Below, piece after piece: positions 1 to 6,283 of a stretch of 6,335 nucleotides of DNA; position 1 is the stretch's first letter; each line of letters starts with the position of its first letter. The position numbers were made by a program, and so were the translations under genes. The DNA is from Flexistipes sp041694215 (GTDB taxonomy: Bacteria > Chrysiogenota > Deferribacteres > Deferribacterales > Flexistipitaceae), in assembly GCA_041694215.1 (NCBI GenBank), contig JASMTO010000118.1, forward strand, positions 1 through 6,335, read 5' to 3'. The notes beneath the pieces were generated by a model. It did no database searches. It was not told the DNA's origin and worked only from the letters and a program-made list of their open reading frames with translations.

Positions 1-780
1 GAAGAAGCTAAATACGGTTTTACAAAAGAACAGCTTTTTGAAGGTTATAAAAAAATTAAAGCTAAAGGGGTAAAACGTTTTGGTATTCACACAATGGTGG
101 CTTCTAATGAGCTTGATCCTGAATATTTTGTAGAGACCGTTAATATGCTTGTGGATTTGGTAATCGAAATCAGTAACGAAGTGGGTATAACATTTGAATT
201 TATAAATATGGGTGGTGGCATAGGTATTCCTTACAAACCGGAGCAAGAACCTGTGGATTTGGAATATGTTGGGAATGAAGTTAAAAAGATTTACGAAAAA
301 AAAGTTATCGGTACTGAACTTGAGCCTTTGAAACTGTATATGGAAAATGGAAGAATGATTACCGGACCTTATGGCTATCTTGTGGCTAGAGCTATCCACC
401 AAAAAAATATATATAAAGATTATATTGGTCTTGATGCATGCATGGCGGACTTGATGAGACCTGGAATGTATGGGGCTTATCATCATATTACTGTGTTGGG
501 TAAAGAAAATGCACCTAATGATCATATATACGATATTGTTGGATCTCTCTGTGAAAATAATGATAAATTTGCCATTGACCGTAAATTGCCTAAAATAGAT
601 ATTGGCGACTTGATTGTTATTCACGATGCTGGTGCCCATGGCCATGCAATGGGATTTAACTATAACGGCAAATTGCGCCCTAAGGAATTGCTGTTAAGAC
701 CTGATGGAAATGTTAAATTAATCAGGAGAGCAGAGACGATTGATGATTACTTTGCAACATTGGATTTTTCGGATTTATAA
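1..780 (+). CDS. lysA: Diaminopimelate decarboxylase, divergent type, 5'-truncated by the window edge
   Basis: A PLP-dependent, fold type III (alanine racemase-like barrel) decarboxylase that converts meso-diaminopimelate to L-lysine in the cytoplasm, the last step of lysine synthesis. The frame is open from base 1 and ends in TAA at 778-780, giving 259 residues; full-length family members are about 415-420, so roughly 155 N-terminal residues, including the PLP lysine, lie outside. The ATG at 94 is internal, because conserved sequence precedes it. Visible landmarks, numbered from the first codon: GGGIGIPY (71-78, PLP phosphate loop), ENGR (115-118, canonical EPGR), DACMADLMRPGMYGAY (145-160), the catalytic-type Cys-Glu pair in SLCENND (C184, E185), and GAHGHAMGFNYN (211-222). 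The family's usual HxHIGS segment reads HTMVAS here (30-35). These differences mark a divergent subgroup, so substrate assignment is slightly less secure than for classical LysA. A terminator follows 29 nt after the stop, so it ends its transcript. Base use resembles the neighbours. Confidence 0.85.
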   Translation, partial: EEAKYGFTKEQLFEGYKKIKAKGVKRFGIHTMVASNELDPEYFVETVNMLVDLVIEISNEVGITFEFINMGGGIGIPYKPEQEPVDLEYVGNEVKKIYEKKVIGTELEPLKLYMENGRMITGPYGYLVARAIHQKNIYKDYIGLDACMADLMRPGMYGAYHHITVLGKENAPNDHIYDIVGSLCENNDKFAIDRKLPKIDIGDLIVIHDAGAHGHAMGFNYNGKLRPKELLLRPDGNVKLIRRAETIDDYFATLDFSDL

Positions 781-808
781 ACACTTGCTTTGCTAAGCTT
801 TACATCTG

Positions 809-845
809 ATATGCTCCCGGCAGAATATGCTGGGAGCATATTTTT
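809..845 (+). terminator. Intrinsic terminator of lysA
   Basis: Bases 809-822 pair with 828-841 to give a 14-bp stem with a single G-U wobble (819/831) and a 5-nt loop, GAATA. The 3' arm runs into a T-tract at 841-845. The stem is GC-rich in its middle and lies 29 nt past the lysA stop. It should uncouple lysA from the downstream regulator. In the reverse direction the A-run is too weak for efficient termination. Confidence 0.9.
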
Positions 846-927
846 GCCGGAAGCCCTCCAACGTTCGTTAAAAAAAGGTTAAAAAGTTATTTACACCTTG
901 CCCCGGCTGTGCTATGCAATTAACGGA

Positions 928-936
928 TGGTATAAT
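928..936 (+). promoter_or_regulatory. Extended -10 promoter for the GntR-family regulator
   Basis: The sequence TGGTATAAT carries a perfect TATAAT (931-936) preceded by the TGn extension (928-930), the classic extended -10 element of a sigma-70-type promoter. No good -35 hexamer sits 16-18 bp upstream (the best is CTGTGC or TGTGCT around 907-913), which the TGn motif can compensate for. Transcription should start near 942-944, about 60 nt before the ATG at 1005. It lies just after the lysA terminator, so gntR probably has its own transcript. Confidence 0.65.
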
Positions 937-949
937 TAGTGAGAGTGGT

Positions 950-970
950 AGGGTGGATATTTAACACCCT
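950..970 (+). promoter_or_regulatory. Inverted repeat, candidate autoregulatory operator
   Basis: AGGGTG (950-955) and CACCCT (965-970) are perfect 6-bp inverted arms separated by 9 nt (GATATTTAA). The centre lies about 17 bp downstream of the predicted start, where a bound dimer would block early elongation or promoter clearance. GntR-family proteins usually bind short palindromes in their own promoter, which fits this placement. The arms do not match the known PdhR or FadR consensus sequences, so identifying the ligand regulator as the adjacent gene is inference. Confidence 0.45.
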
Positions 971-1004
971 GTTAAGCTTATTTACAAGGGGATAATAAAT
1001 TCAG

Positions 1005-1715
1005 ATGTTTCAAAAAATAAAACCGAAGAGAATTAGTGACGAGATCTATTTTCAAATAAGGGATTTGATTTTAAACGGTGAACTTAAACCCGGGCAAAAA
1101 CTTCCCCCTGAAAGGGAGTTGGCAGAAAGTATGGGTGTTAGCAGGCCTTCCTTGAGGGAAGCTTTGAATAAATTAGTTGCACAGGGATATCTGGAACAGG
1201 TTCAGGGAGGCGGAACATATATTAAATCCATAACAGCAGGATCAATTGACAATGCTATCGAAGAGTTTGTAAAGCGTGATGATGCCATTTTTGATCTTAT
1301 GGAAGTCAGAAAAATACTGGAAACCTGGGCTGCGTATACAGCAGCTGAACGAGCCACGGATGAAGAAATCAATAATATGTATGAATTTCTTGAAGAAATG
1401 AGTGTTGCCAAGGAGCGTGGTTATATAGGACATATTTCAGATGCTAACTCTCATTTTGCCATATCCCATGCTACACATAATGTGTTGCTGGTTCATGTAA
1501 TGAATAACATTTATCAATGGATTGAAAGGGTCAGTTATGAGATAAGATCCAGAATGTATCGAGAACCTGACAGTCATGAACTTCTTTTAAAACATCATGC
1601 GGATATTTATGAAGCTATAAAATCCAGGAATCCGGATTTGGCCTACAGTAAAATGCTAGTGCATATGGAATACATACAAGAAGAGCTGTATAATATTTTT
1701 AAAGTACGTCCATAA
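1005..1715 (+). CDS. GntR-family transcriptional regulator, FadR/FCD subfamily
   Basis: A 236-residue cytoplasmic DNA-binding regulator of normal family length. Residues about 8-75 form the winged helix-turn-helix: ISDEIYFQIRDLIL, then the signature LKPGQKLPPERELAESMGVSRPSLREAL (roughly 27-54) and the wing GYLEQVQGGGTYI (61-73). Residues about 93-230 form the all-helical FCD ligand domain with EVRKILE (100-106) and a complete likely metal-binding set: D146, H150 (DxxxH), H198 and H220. FCD proteins such as PdhR, LldR and FadR sense small carboxylates or acyl-CoAs; the ligand here cannot be read from sequence. The ATG is preceded by AAGGGGA (986-992) at a somewhat long 12-nt spacing. It has its own extended -10 promoter and an inverted repeat in its leader, suggesting autoregulation. 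The neighbouring PFOR makes a pyruvate-type signal attractive but unproven. Confidence 0.92.
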   Translation: MFQKIKPKRISDEIYFQIRDLILNGELKPGQKLPPERELAESMGVSRPSLREALNKLVAQGYLEQVQGGGTYIKSITAGSIDNAIEEFVKRDDAIFDLMEVRKILETWAAYTAAERATDEEINNMYEFLEEMSVAKERGYIGHISDANSHFAISHATHNVLLVHVMNNIYQWIERVSYEIRSRMYREPDSHELLLKHHADIYEAIKSRNPDLAYSKMLVHMEYIQEELYNIFKVRP

Positions 1716-1781
1716 CTATTTGATTTATCTTTAAATAATTTTTGAGTTTACTTTTTTGATAATAACATTTAAAAGTCTTTT

Positions 1782-2330
1782 ATGATAAATATTCCCAATA
1801 TATTAACAATTTTGAGGATTTTGCTTATACCTTTTTTTATTGTTAAATTAAGCTCAGGGGAGATTCAGCAAGCATTTTTCATTTTTCTGGTTGCTGCCCT
1901 TACTGATCTTTTAGATGGCTTTATTGCTAGGAAACTTTCCATGATAACCACTATTGGTAAGATTCTTGATCCCCTTGCCGATAAAATTATGATAATAGGC
2001 GGTTTTGTCGCTATTTACCTTTCGGATTTACCTGTCCAGATAAGCTCTTTTTTTCTTTTTTTTGTTTATTTTAAAGAATTTTACACGATTTTGGGGATTA
2101 CGTTAATTTATTTAATTAAAGGCAAGGTCGATATTCGGCCCAATATATTTGGTAAAATGGCCACATTTATGGAATCTTCGACCATCCTGTTCTTACTTGT
2201 TTCCAATCTTACCGGGATGTTTGCGCCGTATGTGAATTATTTTGCAGTTGCAACAATTGGGTTTATTATAGCTTCCATTGTTTCTTACACTTTAGATGGC
2301 ATTAACTATATGATAATAAACGAAGAATAA
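1782..2330 (+). CDS. pgsA: CDP-alcohol phosphatidyltransferase, probably phosphatidylglycerophosphate synthase-like
   Basis: An integral inner-membrane enzyme of 182 residues, typical length for PgsA. The family transfers a phosphatidyl group from CDP-diacylglycerol to an alcohol; for PgsA this is glycerol-3-phosphate, the committed step to phosphatidylglycerol and cardiolipin. The active-site motif D-x2-D-G-x2-A-R-x8-G-x3-D-x3-D is complete: D42, D45, G46, A49, R50, G59, D63, D67. The N-terminus NIPNILTILRILLIP is characteristic of PgsA, and GKMATFME (124-131) corresponds to the GKxKT region. Hydrophobic stretches suggest about six membrane segments (around 7-24, 30-41, 68-81, 86-100, 102-113, 132-172 combined). 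The start is secure because TAA at 1770-1772 blocks upstream extension and the conserved N-terminus begins here, yet no Shine-Dalgarno site is visible. It lies 66 nt after the regulator with no clear terminator between, so read-through is plausible. Acceptor specificity is inferred; a different CDP-alcohol transferase is possible. Confidence 0.82.
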   Translation: MINIPNILTILRILLIPFFIVKLSSGEIQQAFFIFLVAALTDLLDGFIARKLSMITTIGKILDPLADKIMIIGGFVAIYLSDLPVQISSFFLFFVYFKEFYTILGITLIYLIKGKVDIRPNIFGKMATFMESSTILFLLVSNLTGMFAPYVNYFAVATIGFIIASIVSYTLDGINYMIINEE

Positions 2331-2363
2331 TCTTTGGGATTTTCTCACAAAAGATAGTAGGCG

Positions 2364-2399
2364 GAAAAAATAAACAAAGGAGGGAAACCCCTCCTTTGT
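2364..2399 (-). terminator. Intrinsic terminator of nifJ in the convergent gap
   Basis: Bases 2374-2384 and 2389-2399 form a perfect 11-bp stem with a 4-nt loop. Read on the minus strand, it starts 4 nt after the nifJ TAA (2404-2406) and is followed by the T-rich tract TTTATTTTTT (2374 down to 2365), making a strong intrinsic terminator. On the plus strand the hairpin is followed by GTTGTTAC, which is T-poor, so it would stop pgsA transcripts only weakly. It is the only clear hairpin between the two convergent genes. Confidence 0.88.
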
Positions 2400-2403
2400 G
2401 TTG

Positions 2404-5400
2404 TTACTTTTCTTCGTTACTGTTTTGTTTGGAGCAGTCTATATTCTCAGCCAACTGCTTGGTCAAGTTAAATCTGAATCGTGTTTTTTCTTCGGCTATA
2501 TCAGCCAGCTCTTTAGCCCTTTCAGGGAACATTTTTGCCACAGCCCTAAACCTATTCTCGGATTTCATATATTCGGCTACTGAAACAGAAGGTTCTTTAC
2601 TGTCTATCTGCAGCGGATTTTTCCCTTGAGCTTTCAACCTTGGGTCAAATCTATACAGCATCCAGTATCCACTCTTAACGGCTGTCCTTTGTTGTTCAAC
2701 ACCTTTAGACATATCGATTCCGTGTGCAATACAATGTGAATCCGCTATTATTATGGAAGGTCCGTCATATGATTCAGCTTCCACAAAAGCTTTAACACAT
2801 TGTGCCTGATTTGACAGTGAAACCTTAGCCACATAAATATGTCCGTAAGTCATTGCTATCATACCAAGATCCTTTTTCTCCAGATCTTTACCAGCAAAAG
2901 CGAATTTAGCAAAAGAACCTATTGATGTGGCTTTAGAGGCTTGTCCGCCAGTATTTGAATACACCTCAGTGTCCAACACAAGTACATTAACATTGTTTTC
3001 TTGAGCCAGCACATGATCAAGACCGCCGTAACCAATATCATACGCCCAACCGTCACCACCTATAATCCATATGGATTTCTTTATGAGGGCATCTGCTACT
3101 TCCAAAAGTTTTTTCGATTTTTCGTTATTTATTTCGTTTAATTTCTCTTTAAGTTGTGCAACTCTTTGTCTCTGTTCTTCAATTCCCGGTTGCGTGCTTT
3201 GATCTGCATTTAATATTTCATCAACAAGTTTCCTTCCCAACTCATCTTTGAGCTCTTCAAGAAGTTCTGAAGCAATTTCTTTTTGTTTTTCAACTGCAAG
3301 GCTCATACCATAACCCACTTCTGCGTTATCTTCGAAAAGTGAGTTTGTCCACGCCGGACCTCTTCCGTCCTGTCTCTTTGTATAAGGCGTAGTGGGAAGA
3401 TTACCACCGTAAATGGATGAACACCCTGTGGCATTTGCAATAAGAGCTCTGTCTCCGAATAAATGGGTCACAAGTCTCACATATGGTGTTTCACCGCAGC
3501 CTGCACATGCACCTGAGAATTCAAAAAGATGGGGAGTGAGCTGACTTCCTTTAAGTGTGTTTCTGTTAAATTTAGACGGATCAAGCTCTGGAATGGTTTG
3601 GAAAAATTTGAAATTTTCCCTTTCTTTTTCCCTTAAAGGCGGCTGTGGCTGCATATTTATTGCTTTGTGGTTAGGGTCAGTTTTGCTTTTAGCCGGGCAG
3701 TTGTAAACACAAGCACCACATCCGGTACAATCCTCAACAGCTACTTGAATACTGAATTTCATTCCTTTAAATTCTTTACCTTTGGCTTCTGTATATTTAA
3801 AGGTTTCAGGAGCATCTTTTAGTACTTCTTCATCATATACTTTCATTCTTATGGTTGCATGTGGGCAAACAAATGAACATATTCCGCATTGAATGCAAAT
3901 TTCAGGATCCCACACAGGTGTTTGCAAGGCAATATTTCTTTTTTCATATTTGGAAGTGCCAGTCGGGTATGTCCCGTCATCTGGCAACCATGAAACGGGT
4001 ACTTCATCCCCCTCATAAGCTACCATCTTGCTTATGGCTTTTTTAACGAATTCCGGTGCATCAGGATCATCAATATATTTCTTCATTTTGACGCTACTTG
4101 TTACCGAAGAAGGTACTTTCACCTGATAAAGCTGGTTAGCTCCAGCATCTACGGCCTTGTAGTTCATTTCAACGATTTCGTCTCCATACCTTCCATAGGT
4201 TTTCTTAATGGTGTCTTTTATTGCCTTGACGGCTTCATCAAAGGGGAGAATTTCAGAAATTTTAAAGAATGCTGTCTGGAGTATAACATTAATTCTGGGG
4301 CCTAAACCGATTTCTTCTGCAATATCGTTAGTATTGATAACGTAAAATTTCGCCTCTTTTTCTATCAATTCCTTCTGAACTTCTGCTGGGAGTTTGTCCC
4401 ATACTTCGTCTTTTGAATAGAAACTGTTTAATAGGAATGTACCGCCTTTTTTAAGTTTTTTGACTATATCGTAATGCTCCAAAAATGAAAAATTGTGGCA
4501 TCCAATAAAGTCAGCTTTTTGGATCAGGTAAGAACTTCTTATTGTTCTCTTGCCAAATCTCACGTGGGATGTTGTCATGGAGCCAGATTTCTTAGAGTCA
4601 TATACAAAATATGCCTGAACGTTATTATCGGTCAAATCACCAATAATCTTTGCAGAATTTTTGTTGGCACCCACTGTACCGTCAGAACCCAGACCAAAAA
4701 ACATTCCGTTGAAAACATCATCCTGAGGTGTGAGCCATTCCGGATCGTATTCTATGCTTCTGTTTGTAACATCGTCTTTGATTCCTACTGAAAAATTGTT
4801 CAAAGGTTCTTTTTTATCTAGGTTGTCGAAAACTCCTTTCACCATAGCCGGAGTAAAGTCTTTTGAGCCAAGCCCGTATCTTCCGCCCACAATTGTTGGA
4901 TACCCGTCGTAGGAGATCATTTTCTTCTGCATAGCCTCTCCAATTGCCGTTCTTATATCAAGGTATAATGGCTCACCGAGAGATCCAGCTTCTTTTGTCC
5001 TGTCCAAAACAGCTATTTTGTCAGCTGTTCTAGGAAGGGCATCAATAAAAGATTCAAGTGGAAAGGGCCTAAATAATCTTATTTTAATAACACCGACTTT
5101 TTCACCCAGTGAAACCATATATTCAACGGTTTCCTCCACAACATCGGCTCCAGAGCCCATAATTATTATAACCTTTTCTGCTTTAGGATGACCTACGTAA
5201 TCAACTAGGTTGTATCTGCGTCCTGTAATTTCAAAAAATCTATCCATCTGTTTCTGAACAATCTGCGGACATTTATCGTAATATTTGTTTACCGCTTCAC
5301 GGCTTTGGAAAAAAACATCTGGATTCTGTGAAGTACCTTTAATAGTTGGGTTCTCAGGATTAAGTGCATTTTTTCTGTGTTCATAAATTAGCTCATCTGG

Positions 5401-5988
5401 AATCATCTTTTTCATTTGATCTTTCGTCAATTCTTCTGTTGTTCTAACTTCATGAGATGTTCTAAAACCATCGAAGAAATGAAGAAATGGCACCCGTGAT
5501 TCAAGGGAAGCTGCCTGAGCAATCAGCGCTGAGTCCATAACTTCCTGTGGATTGTTTGAGGCCAGCATAGCCCATCCGGTCTGTCTGCATGCCATGACAT
5601 CGGAATGATCTCCAAATATGGAAAGAGCATGCGATGCTACGGCTCTGGCACTAACGTGAAAAACAGTTGGTGTAAGCTCACCTGCTATTTTATACATATT
5701 CGGTATCATGAGAAGCAGTCCTTGAGAGGCTGTAAAAGTGGTGGTCAATGATCCTGCCGTGAGTGACCCGTGACAAGCACCGGCTGCACCAGCTTCAGAT
5801 TGCATTTCCACAACTTTAGGCACAGAACCCCAGATATTTTTTTCACCTTTGGCGCTCTTTTCATCAGCAATTTCCCCCATTACAGAAGATGGAGTAATGG
5901 GATAAATGGCAATTACTTCATTGATGGCATGAGCAACATGAGCTGCTGCAGTATTTCCATCGATGTTAACAAATTTTTTCCCCGACAT
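2404..5988 (-). CDS. nifJ: Pyruvate:ferredoxin (flavodoxin) oxidoreductase, single-chain, complete
   Basis: A 1194-residue cytoplasmic enzyme, normally a homodimer, that oxidatively decarboxylates pyruvate with CoA to acetyl-CoA and CO2 while reducing ferredoxin or flavodoxin; it can run in reverse for CO2 fixation. All domains are fused in the usual order. The N-terminal domain has YPITPSS (29-35, pyruvate-binding Thr32), the TPP-activating Glu in EMQSEAG (E65) and R115 in SARAVASH. A two-cluster ferredoxin domain carries C698, C701, C704, C708 and C754, C757, C760, C764. The TPP domain carries the proximal-cluster ligands C828, C831, C856 and C1086 (SHCIAHG), plus GDGWAYDIGYGG (978-989) and EVYSNTGGQASK (1008-1019). 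Every key residue I looked for is present. It is somewhat shorter than the ~1230-residue Desulfovibrio form; the C-terminal tail after ~1170 is short, so the extension that shields clusters from oxygen there seems reduced or absent. The start is fixed by an optimal ribosome binding site. It is transcribed alone, convergent to pgsA. Confidence 0.97.
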   Translation of the reverse strand: MSGKKFVNIDGNTAAAHVAHAINEVIAIYPITPSSVMGEIADEKSAKGEKNIWGSVPKVVEMQSEAGAAGACHGSLTAGSLTTTFTASQGLLLMIPNMYKIAGELTPTVFHVSARAVASHALSIFGDHSDVMACRQTGWAMLASNNPQEVMDSALIAQAASLESRVPFLHFFDGFRTSHEVRTTEELTKDQMKKMIPDELIYEHRKNALNPENPTIKGTSQNPDVFFQSREAVNKYYDKCPQIVQKQMDRFFEITGRRYNLVDYVGHPKAEKVIIIMGSGADVVEETVEYMVSLGEKVGVIKIRLFRPFPLESFIDALPRTADKIAVLDRTKEAGSLGEPLYLDIRTAIGEAMQKKMISYDGYPTIVGGRYGLGSKDFTPAMVKGVFDNLDKKEPLNNFSVGIKDDVTNRSIEYDPEWLTPQDDVFNGMFFGLGSDGTVGANKNSAKIIGDLTDNNVQAYFVYDSKKSGSMTTSHVRFGKRTIRSSYLIQKADFIGCHNFSFLEHYDIVKKLKKGGTFLLNSFYSKDEVWDKLPAEVQKELIEKEAKFYVINTNDIAEEIGLGPRINVILQTAFFKISEILPFDEAVKAIKDTIKKTYGRYGDEIVEMNYKAVDAGANQLYQVKVPSSVTSSVKMKKYIDDPDAPEFVKKAISKMVAYEGDEVPVSWLPDDGTYPTGTSKYEKRNIALQTPVWDPEICIQCGICSFVCPHATIRMKVYDEEVLKDAPETFKYTEAKGKEFKGMKFSIQVAVEDCTGCGACVYNCPAKSKTDPNHKAINMQPQPPLREKERENFKFFQTIPELDPSKFNRNTLKGSQLTPHLFEFSGACAGCGETPYVRLVTHLFGDRALIANATGCSSIYGGNLPTTPYTKRQDGRGPAWTNSLFEDNAEVGYGMSLAVEKQKEIASELLEELKDELGRKLVDEILNADQSTQPGIEEQRQRVAQLKEKLNEINNEKSKKLLEVADALIKKSIWIIGGDGWAYDIGYGGLDHVLAQENNVNVLVLDTEVYSNTGGQASKATSIGSFAKFAFAGKDLEKKDLGMIAMTYGHIYVAKVSLSNQAQCVKAFVEAESYDGPSIIIADSHCIAHGIDMSKGVEQQRTAVKSGYWMLYRFDPRLKAQGKNPLQIDSKEPSVSVAEYMKSENRFRAVAKMFPERAKELADIAEEKTRFRFNLTKQLAENIDCSKQNSNEEK

Positions 5989-5992
5989 GATT

Positions 5993-5999
5993 CCTCCTT
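5993..5999 (-). promoter_or_regulatory. Strong Shine-Dalgarno site of nifJ
   Basis: On the minus strand AAGGAGG lies 4 nt before the ATG at 5988. It is a seven-base match to the 16S anti-Shine-Dalgarno and fixes the start at MSGKKFVNID. It contrasts with the pgsA gene, which has no such site, and suggests nifJ is highly translated. Confidence 0.9.
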
Positions 6000-6015
6000 A
6001 AATTATATTAAAGGT

Positions 6016-6042
6016 ATTGTATCCTTATAAACCAAATGTCAT
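6016..6042 (-). promoter_or_regulatory. Candidate proximal nifJ promoter (weak)
   Basis: On the minus strand ATGACA (6042-6037, 5 of 6 to TTGACA) is followed by TACAAT (6021-6016, 5 of 6 to TATAAT). The spacer is only 15 bp, shorter than the preferred 17, so an activator may be needed or this may be chance in AT-rich DNA. It would give a leader of about 20 nt containing the Shine-Dalgarno site. Confidence 0.35.
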
Positions 6043-6100
6043 GTTAAAGTTATGTTTTGTCTGGCTTGACATTCGGCTGAATATAAGCAGCGGTTATAAA

Positions 6101-6117
6101 GTTAATCTTTTGTTAAT
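6101..6117. repeat. Direct repeat GTTAAT-N5-GTTAAT, possible regulator site
   Basis: GTTAAT occurs at 6101-6106 and 6112-6117, exactly 11 bp apart, about one DNA helical turn. Further GTTA-like boxes continue at about 6124 and 6135 with 11-12 bp steps. Read towards nifJ this is TTAACA-N5-TTAACT. Helically phased direct repeats are typical of OmpR/PhoB-type response regulators, but AT-rich DNA also yields such matches by chance. Confidence 0.35.
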
Positions 6118-6159
6118 TATTGTGTTTAGGTTTCGTTAGTTAAGTACACTATCATATAA

Positions 6160-6188
6160 CATATAACATCGTAAACAAACGCAGTCAA
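6160..6188 (-). promoter_or_regulatory. Candidate distal nifJ promoter (weak)
   Basis: On the minus strand TTGACT (6188-6183) is followed, after exactly 17 bp, by TATATG (6165-6160). The -35 is good (5 of 6) and the -10 moderate (4 of 6). A start near 6153 would give a leader of about 165 nt carrying the GTTAA repeats, read as TTAAC. It competes with the proximal candidate; neither is decisive. Confidence 0.3.
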
Positions 6189-6206
6189 CGATTTTTGACA
6201 GAGGAC

Positions 6207-6240
6207 TTAGTGTTAAGTGTTAAGTGTTAAGTGCTAAGTT
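6207..6240. repeat. Tandem 7-mer repeat, TTAAGTG
   Basis: Three perfect head-to-tail copies of TTAAGTG lie at 6213-6219, 6220-6226 and 6227-6233. They are flanked by a degenerate left copy (TTAGTG, 6207-6212) and a degenerate right copy (CTAAGTT, 6234-6240). A heptamer array of this kind is prone to copy-number change by slippage. It is intergenic, so changes would not shift a reading frame here. No function can be assigned. Confidence 0.9.
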
Positions 6241-6243
6241 GAA

Positions 6244-6283
6244 GTTGTTGGAGGTAGTTGGGGGTGGTTGGGGGTTGTTAGAG
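6244..6283. repeat. Degenerate tandem 10-mer repeat, GTNGTTGGGG-like
   Basis: Four consecutive 10-bp units start at 6244, 6254, 6264 and 6274: GTTGTTGGAG, GTAGTTGGGG, GTGGTTGGGG and GTTGTTAGAG. Positions 1-2 and 4-6 are constant and the third base varies. The G-runs at 6260-6264, 6266-6267 and 6270-6274 could form a two-layer G-quadruplex on the plus strand. The array directly abuts the 7-mer array on its left. Confidence 0.8.

Noticed and set aside
1202..1433. Minus-strand open frames inside the GntR regulator
   Set aside because: They are mirror frames of a clearly coding plus-strand gene with complete domain structure.
2002..2007. Frameshift or degradation in pgsA or nifJ
   Set aside because: Both frames are continuous with all key motifs present.
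2396..2629. Plus-strand open frames at the start of the nifJ region, preceded by an AAAGGAGGG ribosome-site-like motif
   Set aside because: The motif is the 5' arm of the nifJ terminator, and the frames lie antisense to well-conserved PFOR sequence and encode no recognisable protein.
3855..4912. Plus-strand open frames of 60-98 codons inside nifJ
   Set aside because: They are antisense to conserved PFOR domains, including the ferredoxin cysteines, and lack convincing start signals.
5770..6030. Plus-strand open frame of 86 codons spanning the nifJ start
   Set aside because: It is antisense to the conserved PFOR N-terminus and overlaps the nifJ ribosome binding site.
6062..6078. Sigma-54-like TGGC...GGC sequence
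   Set aside because: The -12 element lacks the required GC at correct spacing (it reads GG), and on the plus strand it does not point at nifJ.
6184..6199. FNR-type site for oxygen control of nifJ
   Set aside because: FNR sites read TTGAT-N4-ATCAA; here the arms are in the opposite order with a 6-nt spacer.
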